Positions 1 to 6,748 of a stretch of 7,341 nucleotides of DNA are shown here, in pieces. The stretch is from an uncultured Clostridia bacterium (GTDB lineage Bacteria; Bacillota; Clostridia; Oscillospirales; CAG-272), in contig CAMGCN010000043.1 in the NCBI GenBank assembly GCA_946040935.1, forward strand, positions 1-7,341. Direction: 5' to 3'. Numbering within the stretch: the stretch's first letter is position 1; each line of letters starts with the position of its first letter. A program made the position numbers and the translations under genes. The notes under the pieces were generated by a model, which saw nothing but the letters and a program-made list of their open reading frames with translations, made no database searches and was not told the origin of the DNA.

Positions 1-1617
1 GACAAGCTCAACGGGAGTTTCGATGCCTGTCGCCTTCATTACAAAAGTAATACCGCGCTGTGCCGAACCGAAGCTAACGTTGTCAGACCATATTGTCTGT
101 CCCGCGGGAGGCGTGTCGCCGTCGTTCTTATTAAGAGCAACTACAGCTGCGTCCTCGCCGTAGTACTGACCGACCTGCTGTCCTGCAACCTCGATATTCT
201 CGGTTGTTGCGTATACTTTTGCAGAAGCCTCGCCGCCTGTAACAGTACCCGAAAGGGTTACGCTGTACGTACCTGCGTTGCCTGCAGGAGGAAGGAGAGT
301 AAACTCTGCGTTTGTAAGGCCGTTTTCATCTACAGAATCAAATGTTACATCAAACGTCTTTTCGCCGTCAGCGTTTGTGAACGCAGAAGAGCTTACGGTA
401 ACGGTACCGCCTGTGATAGGAGCTGTTGTTCCTGCAAGTGCGTCAACCGTTATATCTGTACGGTTGAGCTTAATGCCGTACGTACCTGCCTTATTGAAGG
501 AAAGCGCCTCTTTTACTACCAAACTTGCTTTTGTCTTTGCAACTGCAACAAAGTCTGCGGTAAGCGTTGCGTCAACATCTGTTGTATATGTGGCAAGATC
601 AACTATCTCGCCGTTTTCGTCTTTCCATCCGCGGAAAACATATGTTTTGTCAGCGTCCTCTGCCTTTTCAGGTGTAGCACCGCCGTATACAACAAGCGAA
701 CCGGGAGCAACACTCTGAACGTCTGCCACTGCGGCACCGTTCTTAAATGTTACTGTTACGCTTGAAAGAGAAGTTGTCTTGATAGTCGGATATACCGTGA
801 ACTGACCTGCAGCATATGTTACGCTCGCGTCGGTATCTACAGTCTTCCAACCGTCAAACTCATATTTGTTCTCTTCGTCCTGCGTGGGTTCGGGAGCATA
901 CTCTGTGGAAATTGCGTCTAACTTCTTTACTATAGAGCCGCCCCAGCCGTGTTCCCATCCGGTAGCTATAGTAGAGCTCTGTGTTCCGAGCTCGGTCGTC
1001 TTATCTGTGTCGACAAATTTAATCTCGGACGAGAGATTTGCGACATATGTAGAGCGGTCGCTTTCAGCCGTCTCAAGCTGAGGTGCCTCTAATATACCGA
1101 GAATTCTCATGCTGCAGTTTGCGCTTGTAACAAACGAAACGTCTTTAAGAGATGTGCAGAAGAGCATTCCGCCCCACTGAGACCACCACATAGGCTGTGC
1201 AAGGTATACGTAAATACCGTCAGCAGAGATAGAATCGCCGCCTGCAGTCTTCTTGTCGTAGCCTGACCAAACTTGAGAGGTTACCTCAACGCCGGTTGTG
1301 TTGTTTGAAACACCGGCCTTGAATGAATTTGTACTCAAGGTTATCGCGGAATCAACTCCTGCAACCTCGAATATAACGCCCATTACGCTGGCGTTGTTGT
1401 AGATCGGGTCGTAAGAGCCCGAATACGCGCCGTTAGTACCGATTGCCTGTACAGGCGTCTCGGGTCCGACGGAATGCCATGTGCTGTCTACTGTAGTATC
1501 AACATAGACCTGTCCCGGCACGCCCATAGGCTCTTCGGCGAGGGACATGAATGTCATCGCGGGCATCATGGAAACTACCATTATCACTGCGATGAGCATT
1601 GATAGCACTCTTTTCAT
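1..1617 (-). CDS. Secreted/surface protein with InlB B-type (Flg_new) repeats, 5' part only
   Basis: The reading frame starts at ATG 1617 and runs without a stop through the left edge, so 539 N-terminal residues are visible and the C-terminus is missing. Residues 1-27 form a clear signal peptide: basic start (MKR), hydrophobic core, likely cleavage after SLA before EE. Residues about 30-178 form a Trp- and Asn-rich region (WW at 144-145, cysteines at 154 and 168) that I do not recognise. Two InlB/Listeria-Bacteroides-type repeats follow, about 198-280 (IKFVDTDKTTEL, then YEFDGWKT) and 287-356 (VTVTFKNG, then YVFRGWKDENGE). Residues about 361-539 look like Thr/Val/Gly-rich beta-sandwich material. 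The family is exported and often acts in adhesion or as spacer stalks; ligand and anchor (LPXTG, SLH or other) would lie outside the window. GGAGG sits 8 bases before the ATG. Ala and Thr codons favour GCA/GCT and ACA, unlike the neighbours. Export is confident, function unknown. Confidence 0.9.
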   Translation of the reverse strand, partial: MKRVLSMLIAVIMVVSMMPAMTFMSLAEEPMGVPGQVYVDTTVDSTWHSVGPETPVQAIGTNGAYSGSYDPIYNNASVMGVIFEVAGVDSAITLSTNSFKAGVSNNTTGVEVTSQVWSGYDKKTAGGDSISADGIYVYLAQPMWWSQWGGMLFCTSLKDVSFVTSANCSMRILGILEAPQLETAESDRSTYVANLSSEIKFVDTDKTTELGTQSSTIATGWEHGWGGSIVKKLDAISTEYAPEPTQDEENKYEFDGWKTVDTDASVTYAAGQFTVYPTIKTTSLSSVTVTFKNGAAVADVQSVAPGSLVVYGGATPEKAEDADKTYVFRGWKDENGEIVDLATYTTDVDATLTADFVAVAKTKASLVVKEALSFNKAGTYGIKLNRTDITVDALAGTTAPITGGTVTVSSSAFTNADGEKTFDVTFDSVDENGLTNAEFTLLPPAGNAGTYSVTLSGTVTGGEASAKVYATTENIEVAGQQVGQYYGEDAAVVALNKNDGDTPPAGQTIWSDNVSFGSAQRGITFVMKATGIETPVELV

Positions 1618-1625
1618 GAATTATT

Positions 1626-1630
1626 CCTCC
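1626..1630 (-). promoter_or_regulatory. Ribosome binding site of the secreted-protein gene
   Basis: GGAGG on the minus strand, 8 bases before the ATG at 1617. This strong site fixes the start of the long open frame that runs off the left edge, and the signal peptide begins exactly there. Confidence 0.85.
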
Positions 1631-1673
1631 ATTTAAAAATTTTTTGTTTATAGGTAATAATACCTTTTACAAC

Positions 1674-1702
1674 ATTATAACTCCTAAAATCTTGAAAATC
1701 AA
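1674..1702 (-). promoter_or_regulatory. Sigma-A-type promoter of the secreted-protein gene
   Basis: On the minus strand TTGATT (1697-1702) is followed after exactly 17 bases by a perfect TATAAT (1674-1679). Transcription would begin near 1667, giving a 5' leader of about 50 bases before the ATG at 1617. The -10 hexamer matches consensus and the -35 matches 4 of 6. The setting, an AT-rich gap upstream of an isolated gene, supports the call. The start site itself is inferred from spacing. Confidence 0.75.
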
Positions 1703-1708
1703 ATGAAA

Positions 1709-1778
1709 TTGTGCAAAATAAGCCAATCAAACACAATTTTGTTTCCTTGCACAAACGGCGTTTTTATTTTTTGTGCAA
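1709..1778. repeat. Three TTGTGCAA copies upstream of the promoter (possible operator array)
   Basis: The 8-mer TTGTGCAA occurs three times in 70 bases: plus orientation at 1709-1716, inverted (TTGCACAA) at 1747-1754, and plus again at 1771-1778. Copies 2 and 3 extend to 9-bp inverted arms (1747-1755 and 1770-1778) around a 14-base spacer. Copy 1 ends 6 bases upstream of the -35 hexamer; relative to the inferred start the copies are centred near -46, -84 and -108. Repeated short inverted sites next to a promoter suggest binding by a transcription regulator, but no known regulator is recognised from the motif. The region is AT-rich, so some chance contribution is possible, though the GTGC core makes three copies unlikely. 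Confidence 0.5.
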
Positions 1779-1779
1779 A

Positions 1780-1800
1780 TTAACAACAAAATGTTAACAT
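1780..1800. repeat. Nested palindromes TTAACA...TGTTAA and ATGTTAACAT
   Basis: TTAACA (1780-1785) and TGTTAA (1792-1797) are perfect 6-bp inverted arms around 6 bases. The second arm is also part of a perfect 10-bp palindrome, ATGTTAACAT (1791-1800). They lie directly upstream of the TTGTGCAA copies and could be a further protein-binding site. AT-rich palindromes arise easily, so confidence is modest. Confidence 0.35.
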
Positions 1801-1914
1801 ATTTCTCCGCTCTCTTATTTACATTGTATAAATTTTAGTTTAGAGCTAATTTCCCTCCGCCCGAAAACGCCTCATACCCTGAAAGCGAGCCGTTACTACT
1901 GCATAAGCGAGTTT
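1801..1914. other. Intergenic remainder between trkH stop and the operator-like repeats
   Basis: This is the trkH-proximal part of the 297-base gap between the trkH stop and the secreted-protein ATG. I see no coding frame with a ribosome binding site and no stem followed by a U-tract, so trkH has no recognisable intrinsic terminator here. A TATACA (minus strand, 1825-1830) lacks a suitable -35 partner. The half nearest trkH (about 1855-1914) is richer in G and C than the rest of the gap. Confidence 0.5.
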
Positions 1915-3354
1915 TCAGTTTCTCCACGCCCTGCGTGACAGCAAGGCTATAAGGGGGATAAACTCAAGCCGTCCCGCAAGCATATCAAAAATAAACACAA
2001 CTTTAGAGAACACGCTGTACGAACCGTAGTTACCTACCGCGCCGACCACGCCGAGTCCGGGTCCGATATTGTTCATGGTGGCGACAACGCCCGAAACATT
2101 ACTCACCGTGTCTGCGGTATCAAAGGAAACGAGCAGAACCGATATAACGAAAACTATCATATATATAATGAAGAAAGAATGCGCCTCGTCAATTACAGGC
2201 TCGCTCACCGGCCGTCCGTTCATGCGAACGCACTCGACCCTGCCGGGAGTGAGCGCCCTCCTTACGCGGCGCACCGCGTCTTTCGCGAGGATGATTATAC
2301 GCGCTATCTTGATACCGCCGCCCGTACTCCCCGTACAGGCGCCAAAGCACATGATGACTATCATAACCATCCGCGCGGTCTCGTTCCACGCGTTAAAATC
2401 GGTAGTGGTAAAGCCGGTCGTTGTCATCACGCTGACAACCTGGAAATAGGAGGTTTTAAGAGTGTCGAAAAGTCCTGCGCAGCTCGAATATATATTAAAC
2501 GCGACAAGCGCGCCTGCACAAATCAAAACACAGATGTAAACTCTCAATTCTTCATTGTTGAAGAAGTCTTTTACTTTTCTTGACAGAAGCAGATAATAAC
2601 AGCTGAAGTTAATTCCGAACGCCGCCATAAAGACAGTAACTATTATCTGCGTGGCGCTGTTATACCCTGCAAGAGATGTGTTTTTGACCGCAAAGCCGCC
2701 CGTGCCTGCCGTGCCGAAGGAAATAGTCGCCGCGTCAAAGAGTCCGTTGCCCGCAATGAGCAAAAGTATTATCTCCGCAAGAGTCATGGCAAGATATATC
2801 CCATAAAGGCGCATGGATGTTCCGCGGGATGTGGGCACGAGTTTAGAAACATCCGGGCCCGGAATCTCCGCCCGCATAAGATGTATATTTGCGCTTCCTG
2901 CCAACGGAAGCGCCGCCATAACAAACACGAGGAAGCCCATACCGCCCACCCAATGTGTGAAGCTTCTCCAGAAAAGGGAGGCGTGACTGAGCGCCTCAAC
3001 GTCCGAAAGTATGCTCGCACCGGTGGTGGTGAAGCCCGAAACCGTTTCAAAAAACGCGTCAATGAACGACGGAATATCTCCGCCTATTATAAACGGAAGC
3101 GAGCCGCCAAGAGAGAGAACAATCCAGCCGAGCGCAACGGCTATAAAGCCGTCCTTTGAATAAATCGCCTTTTTCTTTGGCTTAAAAAGCCGAAGAAGTA
3201 CGCCTGCCGCCGCCAAACCGACCGCAGAGACGAGATAGGCGAAAAGCTGTTTCTCCTCACCGTATAAAAGCGCAACAAGAACGGGCAGAAGCATCAGCCC
3301 TGCCTCGGCAAGCACTATAACGCCTATGATATATACGACCATTCTTCTGTTCAT
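1915..3354 (-). CDS. trkH: Trk potassium uptake protein, translocating subunit TrkH
   Basis: A 479-residue integral membrane protein that moves K+ into the cell as a homodimer gated by cytosolic TrkA. The four membrane-pore-membrane repeats are visible through their selectivity-filter loops: SGFTTTGAS (106-114), GTAGTGGF (214-221), MTTTGFTTT (310-318) and NNIGPGLG (428-435), each with the filter glycine. The family signatures GSTGGGIKIAR (342-352) and AGRLEFIPL (460-468) are present. Length and motifs fit TrkH/TrkG rather than the shorter KtrB, in keeping with the double-RCK TrkA encoded upstream. The start at ATG 3354 gives a normal first membrane helix; its best ribosome site, AGAGG, is 12 bases away, rather far, so initiation may be moderate. 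It follows trkA by 153 bases with no convincing promoter between, so cotranscription is likely. No missing key residue was seen. Confidence 0.96.
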   Translation of the reverse strand: MNRRMVVYIIGVIVLAEAGLMLLPVLVALLYGEEKQLFAYLVSAVGLAAAGVLLRLFKPKKKAIYSKDGFIAVALGWIVLSLGGSLPFIIGGDIPSFIDAFFETVSGFTTTGASILSDVEALSHASLFWRSFTHWVGGMGFLVFVMAALPLAGSANIHLMRAEIPGPDVSKLVPTSRGTSMRLYGIYLAMTLAEIILLLIAGNGLFDAATISFGTAGTGGFAVKNTSLAGYNSATQIIVTVFMAAFGINFSCYYLLLSRKVKDFFNNEELRVYICVLICAGALVAFNIYSSCAGLFDTLKTSYFQVVSVMTTTGFTTTDFNAWNETARMVMIVIMCFGACTGSTGGGIKIARIIILAKDAVRRVRRALTPGRVECVRMNGRPVSEPVIDEAHSFFIIYMIVFVISVLLVSFDTADTVSNVSGVVATMNNIGPGLGVVGAVGNYGSYSVFSKVVFIFDMLAGRLEFIPLIALLSRRAWRN

Positions 3355-3366
3355 TTTTTCGTTATT

Positions 3367-3371
3367 CCTCT
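3367..3371 (-). promoter_or_regulatory. Ribosome binding site of trkH, long spacing
   Basis: AGAGG on the minus strand, 12 bases before the ATG at 3354, with an A-rich spacer. The spacing is longer than usual. The next in-frame ATG (3342) would be even further away, so 3354 remains the best start. Confidence 0.55.
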
Positions 3372-3445
3372 ATTAAAAAAATGTTGTACGAAGCTGTCCG
3401 AATGTTCGCTTTCCCCTTTGGCAGAAAAGCAAGCGACAGAGACAG

Positions 3446-3473
3446 GCTCTCTTCAGATCAAACTGAAGAGAGC
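3446..3473 (-). other. Perfect 11-bp inverted repeat between trkA and trkH
   Basis: GCTCTCTTCAG (3446-3456) and CTGAAGAGAGC (3463-3473) are perfect 11-bp arms around a 6-base loop. In the minus-strand transcript this gives a stable hairpin 34 bases after the trkA stop and about 90 bases before the trkH start. The bases after the stem (CTGTCTCTGTC) contain no U-tract, so it does not look like a normal intrinsic terminator. It may be an RNA processing or stabilising stem, a partial attenuator that sets the TrkA:TrkH ratio, or one copy of a genome-wide palindromic repeat. The pairing is seen directly; the role is inferred. Confidence 0.6.
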
Positions 3474-3507
3474 TTAAAATGATGTGTTCGCTTAATTGAA
3501 ACCGTTT

Positions 3508-4863
3508 TTAACACAGCACATCGTCGAGAACGTCAAAGCCCGTGTGGGTAGTGACGACGATGACCGTGTCGCCTGCCTCGACAGTATCGTCACCGCGCGG
3601 AGATATAATCTTTCCGCCCCGGTTTATACATGCTATAATCACATTTTCTTTTAATTTCAGCAAATGAATGGGCACCCCGATGAGCGCGCTTCCGGCGCTC
3701 GCCTCAAACTCTATCGCCTCGGCTTTATTATCGACTATTCTGTAAAGAGTAAGCACTCCGCTTCCGACGCCGTTTTGCTTGGCACGGACATAGCTGACTA
3801 TTCTGTCAGAGGCTATGAGCTTGGGAGATACGACGCTTCCGACGCCGAGGGGTTTTACGATCGGCACAAACTCAACACGGTTGAGCTTTGTGACGGTTTT
3901 AATTTCAGGATTTACATGGCGCGCGTATAAAGACGAGAGAATATTTTCCTCATCTATTCCCGTAAGACAGCAAAAAGCGTCCGCGCTTTCAATGCCGTTT
4001 TCCACAAGCAGCTTTTGCGCCGTACCGTCTCCCACAGTAACCTCGACCTCGGGAAGCACCTCATGAAGCGCTCTTGCCGCTTGAGCGTCACGCTCTATGA
4101 CCGCGACGCGCACCCTATGGGAAATAAGCTCTCCCGCAAGATAAAAGCTGGTACGTCCTCCGCCGCTGATTATCACGCGCTTTATGCTGTGACCGGCAAC
4201 TCCCGACGCCTTGAAGAACGCCCCGAGGTTGCCTCTCGGCGCGATTATCGTCATGATATCGCCCTCTGCAAAGGTAAAGTCACCGAAAGGTATGAGCACC
4301 TCTCCCTCACGGTTTACCGCGCAGACAAGCGCCTCGCGCGTGTTGGCAAAAACATCCTTAACGGTTTTTCCGCAAAGCGGTCCTTTTGCCGTGACGGCAT
4401 AGTCTATCATTTCTACCTTGCCGCGCGCGAAGAACTCCACCTTGTTCGCAAGCGGGAACTCCAGAATTCTCGCTATCTCCGCCGCCGTTTCCCTCTCGGG
4501 ATTAACCGCCATGGAAAGCCCTATGTCTTCTGCGATAAGCGGTATAACGCCGCTGTACTCGGGCTGGCGCACACGGGCAACGGTATTTTTCGCTCCGAGC
4601 TTTTTTGCAATAAGGCATGAGAAGAGATTCAGCTCGTCATCGCCGGTAAGCGCAATGAAAAGATCGCTTTCTCCCACCCCTGCGTCGTCGAGAACGTTTC
4701 TGTTGACGCAATTCCCGTGATATGCGACAACATCGACGTTTTCAACTGTTTCGTTGAGCGCCTCGCCGTCCTCTTCTATTACCGTTATCGCGTGTCCTTC
4801 AAGAGCAAGCTGGGAAGCGACTGTATATCCTGTTTTTCCCACGCCCGCAATAATGATTTTCAA
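3508..4863 (-). CDS. trkA: Trk potassium uptake system NAD-binding regulator TrkA
   Basis: A 451-residue cytosolic protein that binds NAD(H)/nucleotide and gates the TrkH channel as a ring at the membrane face. It has the duplicated RCK layout of true TrkA: RCK_N 1 (about 1-118) with GVGKTG at 7-12 and acidic strand end VIEED at 28-32; RCK_C 1 (about 143-212); RCK_N 2 (about 227-345) with ISGGGRTS at 232-239 and VIERD at 255-259; RCK_C 2 (about 370-448). In the second half the last Gly of the dinucleotide motif is Ser. The chosen start is TTG at 4863: it gives the typical MKIIIAGVGKTG beginning and has GGAGG 7 bases upstream. An in-frame ATG at 4911 would add 16 residues that the family lacks and would read through that GGAGG. 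It lies 87 bases after the mltG stop and upstream of its partner trkH, on the same strand. Confidence 0.95.
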   Translation of the reverse strand: MKIIIAGVGKTGYTVASQLALEGHAITVIEEDGEALNETVENVDVVAYHGNCVNRNVLDDAGVGESDLFIALTGDDELNLFSCLIAKKLGAKNTVARVRQPEYSGVIPLIAEDIGLSMAVNPERETAAEIARILEFPLANKVEFFARGKVEMIDYAVTAKGPLCGKTVKDVFANTREALVCAVNREGEVLIPFGDFTFAEGDIMTIIAPRGNLGAFFKASGVAGHSIKRVIISGGGRTSFYLAGELISHRVRVAVIERDAQAARALHEVLPEVEVTVGDGTAQKLLVENGIESADAFCCLTGIDEENILSSLYARHVNPEIKTVTKLNRVEFVPIVKPLGVGSVVSPKLIASDRIVSYVRAKQNGVGSGVLTLYRIVDNKAEAIEFEASAGSALIGVPIHLLKLKENVIIACINRGGKIISPRGDDTVEAGDTVIVVTTHTGFDVLDDVLC

Positions 4864-4870
4864 GTTTTGT

Positions 4871-4875
4871 CCTCC
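4871..4875 (-). promoter_or_regulatory. Ribosome binding site deciding the trkA TTG start
   Basis: GGAGG on the minus strand, 7 bases before TTG at 4863. This perfect site at normal spacing, with the family-typical N-terminus right after it, makes the TTG start preferable to the upstream ATG at 4911. Confidence 0.8.
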
Positions 4876-4950
4876 GATTAAGCCCTGCCGTTTTGCTTTG
4901 ATAACGGTCAAGTGTTGGATTTGCCAAACGCGGTTTTCGCCGCATATTTT

Positions 4951-6726
4951 TTATTGTATTTCCTTTACCATCGCATAGTGCTCGTCAAGGCTCTTTGTAA
5001 AGTGCGTCGTTCCCGAAGAATCGGAAACAAAGTACAAATACTGAGAAGAGTCGGGCCACAGTGCAAACGATATAGCGTTCAGACCGGGATTGCAGATTCC
5101 TCCCGGAGGGAATTTGGATACGTAATATGTGTTATACGGATTCTGATAATCAGCCTTTGTATATTCTGCCAGATTATACTCTCCGGGCTTTGTATATACG
5201 TTGAGATTGTAGCTGTTTCCGTTTCCTGCATGAGCCAGCTCCATCTCAACGGCATACGCGGCAGTAGCGTCCGACTGAAGCTTCATGCCTATTCCCATTC
5301 GGTTGGAAAAAACGCTTGATATCAAACCGTAGTCGACATAGGACATGGACTCCTCGTCGTTTGTGACCGTTACTATCTTCTCCTTACCCTCCGCCTGAAC
5401 GATAGAGGCGAGAGTAACTACCTGGTCGGTGGTGTAGCCGAGCTGGTCGGCGCGCGTCTTATATGTGTCGGTGTATTTCTTCTCAAAGTTGTCAAGGAGT
5501 TTTGAGATTATCGTCTCCTCGTTCATATCTGTATAGAAATAATAGGTGTCGGGGAAAAGATATCCTTCAAGGCGATAAATCTTATCGGTTGTTTTAGGTA
5601 ACTCTTTTATAAACCAATAGGTGTCAAAATCGTAGTTTTGTATTACCTCGACAAACCGCTGTCTTGTGGTGTCCGGAAACTTCGTCAGGAAAAGCTCGAT
5701 GATATCGTCAACCGTGAATCCCTCGGGGATGGTTATGACTACGCTCTCTCTTTCCACCTTGGGCGTTATCGCCGAGATAATCTGGTCGTAGTTCATAGAC
5801 GGGGAAACGGTATATGTTCCCGGAGTGTATGAGTCGGAATCTTTTCCACGGTATTTAATATACATTTTGAAAGTGTTTTTGTGGCTTATGACTCCGAGCT
5901 TTTTAAGCTGTTTTGCAAGAGTCGGAAGATCCGTTCCCTCTTCTATGGTAATGGATATCTGCTCGTCGCTCTTTACAAAAGCAAATATATCGTTACAGTT
6001 TGTTATGACGATTACACTGAGTATTATCGAGCTAACAAGCACCGCGGCTATATATACAATCGCTCGGGTAATACTGTTCATTGCCGCAAACTTGTTTTCC
6101 CAGGGACGGGGGGGATACTTTATTCTTCCGCTCTTCTCTGCTTTTACCGCATCCATGGTTTTTGTTTTAGAAGAAACCGCAGGCGTGGCCTTTGTATTTG
6201 ACGGGGCAGGTCGGCTATTCATCGGCATATCCCGGCGCATGCCTGCGCTCACGCCTCCCCGCGCCTGTTTTTTCTGAGTGACAGTCGGCATAACCTTTGT
6301 TGAATCCGCGCGGGCTCCGACCTGCTTACGGACAGGCTCTGCGCCTCTTTCGCCGCCGTTTGCGCGTTTGTCTTCCGCGCGCTTCATATTTCTCTCCTGA
6401 ATAGCGGCGTTTTGCGTAATTTCACTGTTGTTGAAAAGACCGCTGTTTGTAAAGGAATACTCCACTCCTTTCGGCGGCACCTTGTGCACCTCGGTTTTTT
6501 TCATCGGCGTTTTTCTGACAGCCGCATGTTTAGCTCCGGCTTTGGAAACTCTTGCGGCTTTAGGGTTGTCGGCAGGAGCTTTTTTAACGCCGCCTTCGCT
6601 CGGCAAGGTACGGCGAGGCGTGGGGCGGAGAGCCCTGCCCGAGCTGCTTATCTGCATATATCCGTCGCTCGTATCACTTTGCGGTCCGGTATTGCCGATT
6701 TTATTTTTGTTTTCGTTATTATCCAT
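4951..6726 (-). CDS. mltG: Endolytic murein transglycosylase MltG (YceG-like) with long cytoplasmic tail
   Basis: A 591-residue single-pass membrane enzyme that cleaves nascent glycan strands of peptidoglycan outside the membrane and so helps set strand length. Residues 1-215 are a low-complexity tail rich in Lys, Arg, Ala, Pro and Ser, likely disordered and cytoplasmic. A membrane helix spans about 219-243, followed by a LysM-like/YceG N-lobe (about 255-325) and the catalytic domain. Family signatures: RLEGYLFPDTY (385-395), LASIVQAEG (439-447), NRMGIGMKLQSD (475-486) and NPYNTYYVSKFPPGG (529-543) with NPG at 546-548. Glu446 is the predicted catalytic acid by alignment from memory. The stretch between Glu446 and NRM is about a dozen residues longer than in E. 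coli MltG. Total length resembles Gram-positive MltG with an N-terminal tail rather than the roughly 340-residue E. coli form. It starts 20 bases after the CPBP stop, so the two are probably cotranscribed. Confidence 0.93.
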   Translation of the reverse strand: MDNNENKNKIGNTGPQSDTSDGYMQISSSGRALRPTPRRTLPSEGGVKKAPADNPKAARVSKAGAKHAAVRKTPMKKTEVHKVPPKGVEYSFTNSGLFNNSEITQNAAIQERNMKRAEDKRANGGERGAEPVRKQVGARADSTKVMPTVTQKKQARGGVSAGMRRDMPMNSRPAPSNTKATPAVSSKTKTMDAVKAEKSGRIKYPPRPWENKFAAMNSITRAIVYIAAVLVSSIILSVIVITNCNDIFAFVKSDEQISITIEEGTDLPTLAKQLKKLGVISHKNTFKMYIKYRGKDSDSYTPGTYTVSPSMNYDQIISAITPKVERESVVITIPEGFTVDDIIELFLTKFPDTTRQRFVEVIQNYDFDTYWFIKELPKTTDKIYRLEGYLFPDTYYFYTDMNEETIISKLLDNFEKKYTDTYKTRADQLGYTTDQVVTLASIVQAEGKEKIVTVTNDEESMSYVDYGLISSVFSNRMGIGMKLQSDATAAYAVEMELAHAGNGNSYNLNVYTKPGEYNLAEYTKADYQNPYNTYYVSKFPPGGICNPGLNAISFALWPDSSQYLYFVSDSSGTTHFTKSLDEHYAMVKEIQ

Positions 6727-6730
6727 TGTA

Positions 6731-6748
6731 CCTTTTATTCCCCTTTTT
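6731..6748 (-). promoter_or_regulatory. Probable ribosome binding region of mltG
   Basis: On the minus strand two purine tracts precede ATG 6726: AAAAGG (6731-6736), only 4 bases away, and AAAAAGGGG (6740-6748), 13 bases away and overlapping the stop codon of the upstream gene. Neither has ideal spacing, so initiation may be modest or coupled to translation of the upstream gene. Confidence 0.4.

Noticed and set aside
278..718. Plus-strand open frame of 146 codons opposite the secreted-protein gene
   Set aside because: Ser/Val/Thr-rich product is the complement of the repeat-protein codons; the minus-strand frame with signal peptide and promoter explains the region.
1753..1772. AAACGGCGTTT followed by T-rich sequence as a terminator
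   Set aside because: The stem is only 4 bp (AAAC/GTTT), it faces the plus strand where no gene ends, and the area is better explained as spacer between the TTGTGCAA repeats.
1825..1853. TATACA (minus strand, 1825-1830) as a second promoter for the secreted-protein gene
   Set aside because: The sequence 17 bases upstream is GAAATT, which does not resemble a -35 hexamer.
3355..3445. Separate promoter for trkH between the hairpin and the gene
   Set aside because: No TTGACA/TATAAT-like pair with 16-18 base spacing is present; nearby TTGCTT and TACAAC elements do not pair properly.
4015..4620. Plus-strand open frame of 201 codons opposite trkA
   Set aside because: It lies wholly antisense to a well-supported TrkA frame, its translation is Arg/His-rich without any family signature, and there is no promoter or ribosome site pattern to support it.
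4864..4911. N-terminal extension of trkA from ATG 4911
   Set aside because: It has no good ribosome site of its own, covers the GGAGG of the TTG start, and adds residues before the expected first beta strand of the RCK domain.
4930..4943. GCGG/CCGC hairpin after the mltG stop as a terminator
   Set aside because: The stem is only 4 bp, and in the minus-strand transcript it is followed by GTTTGGC, not a U-tract. The T-rich side would serve only a plus-strand transcript, for which there is no gene.
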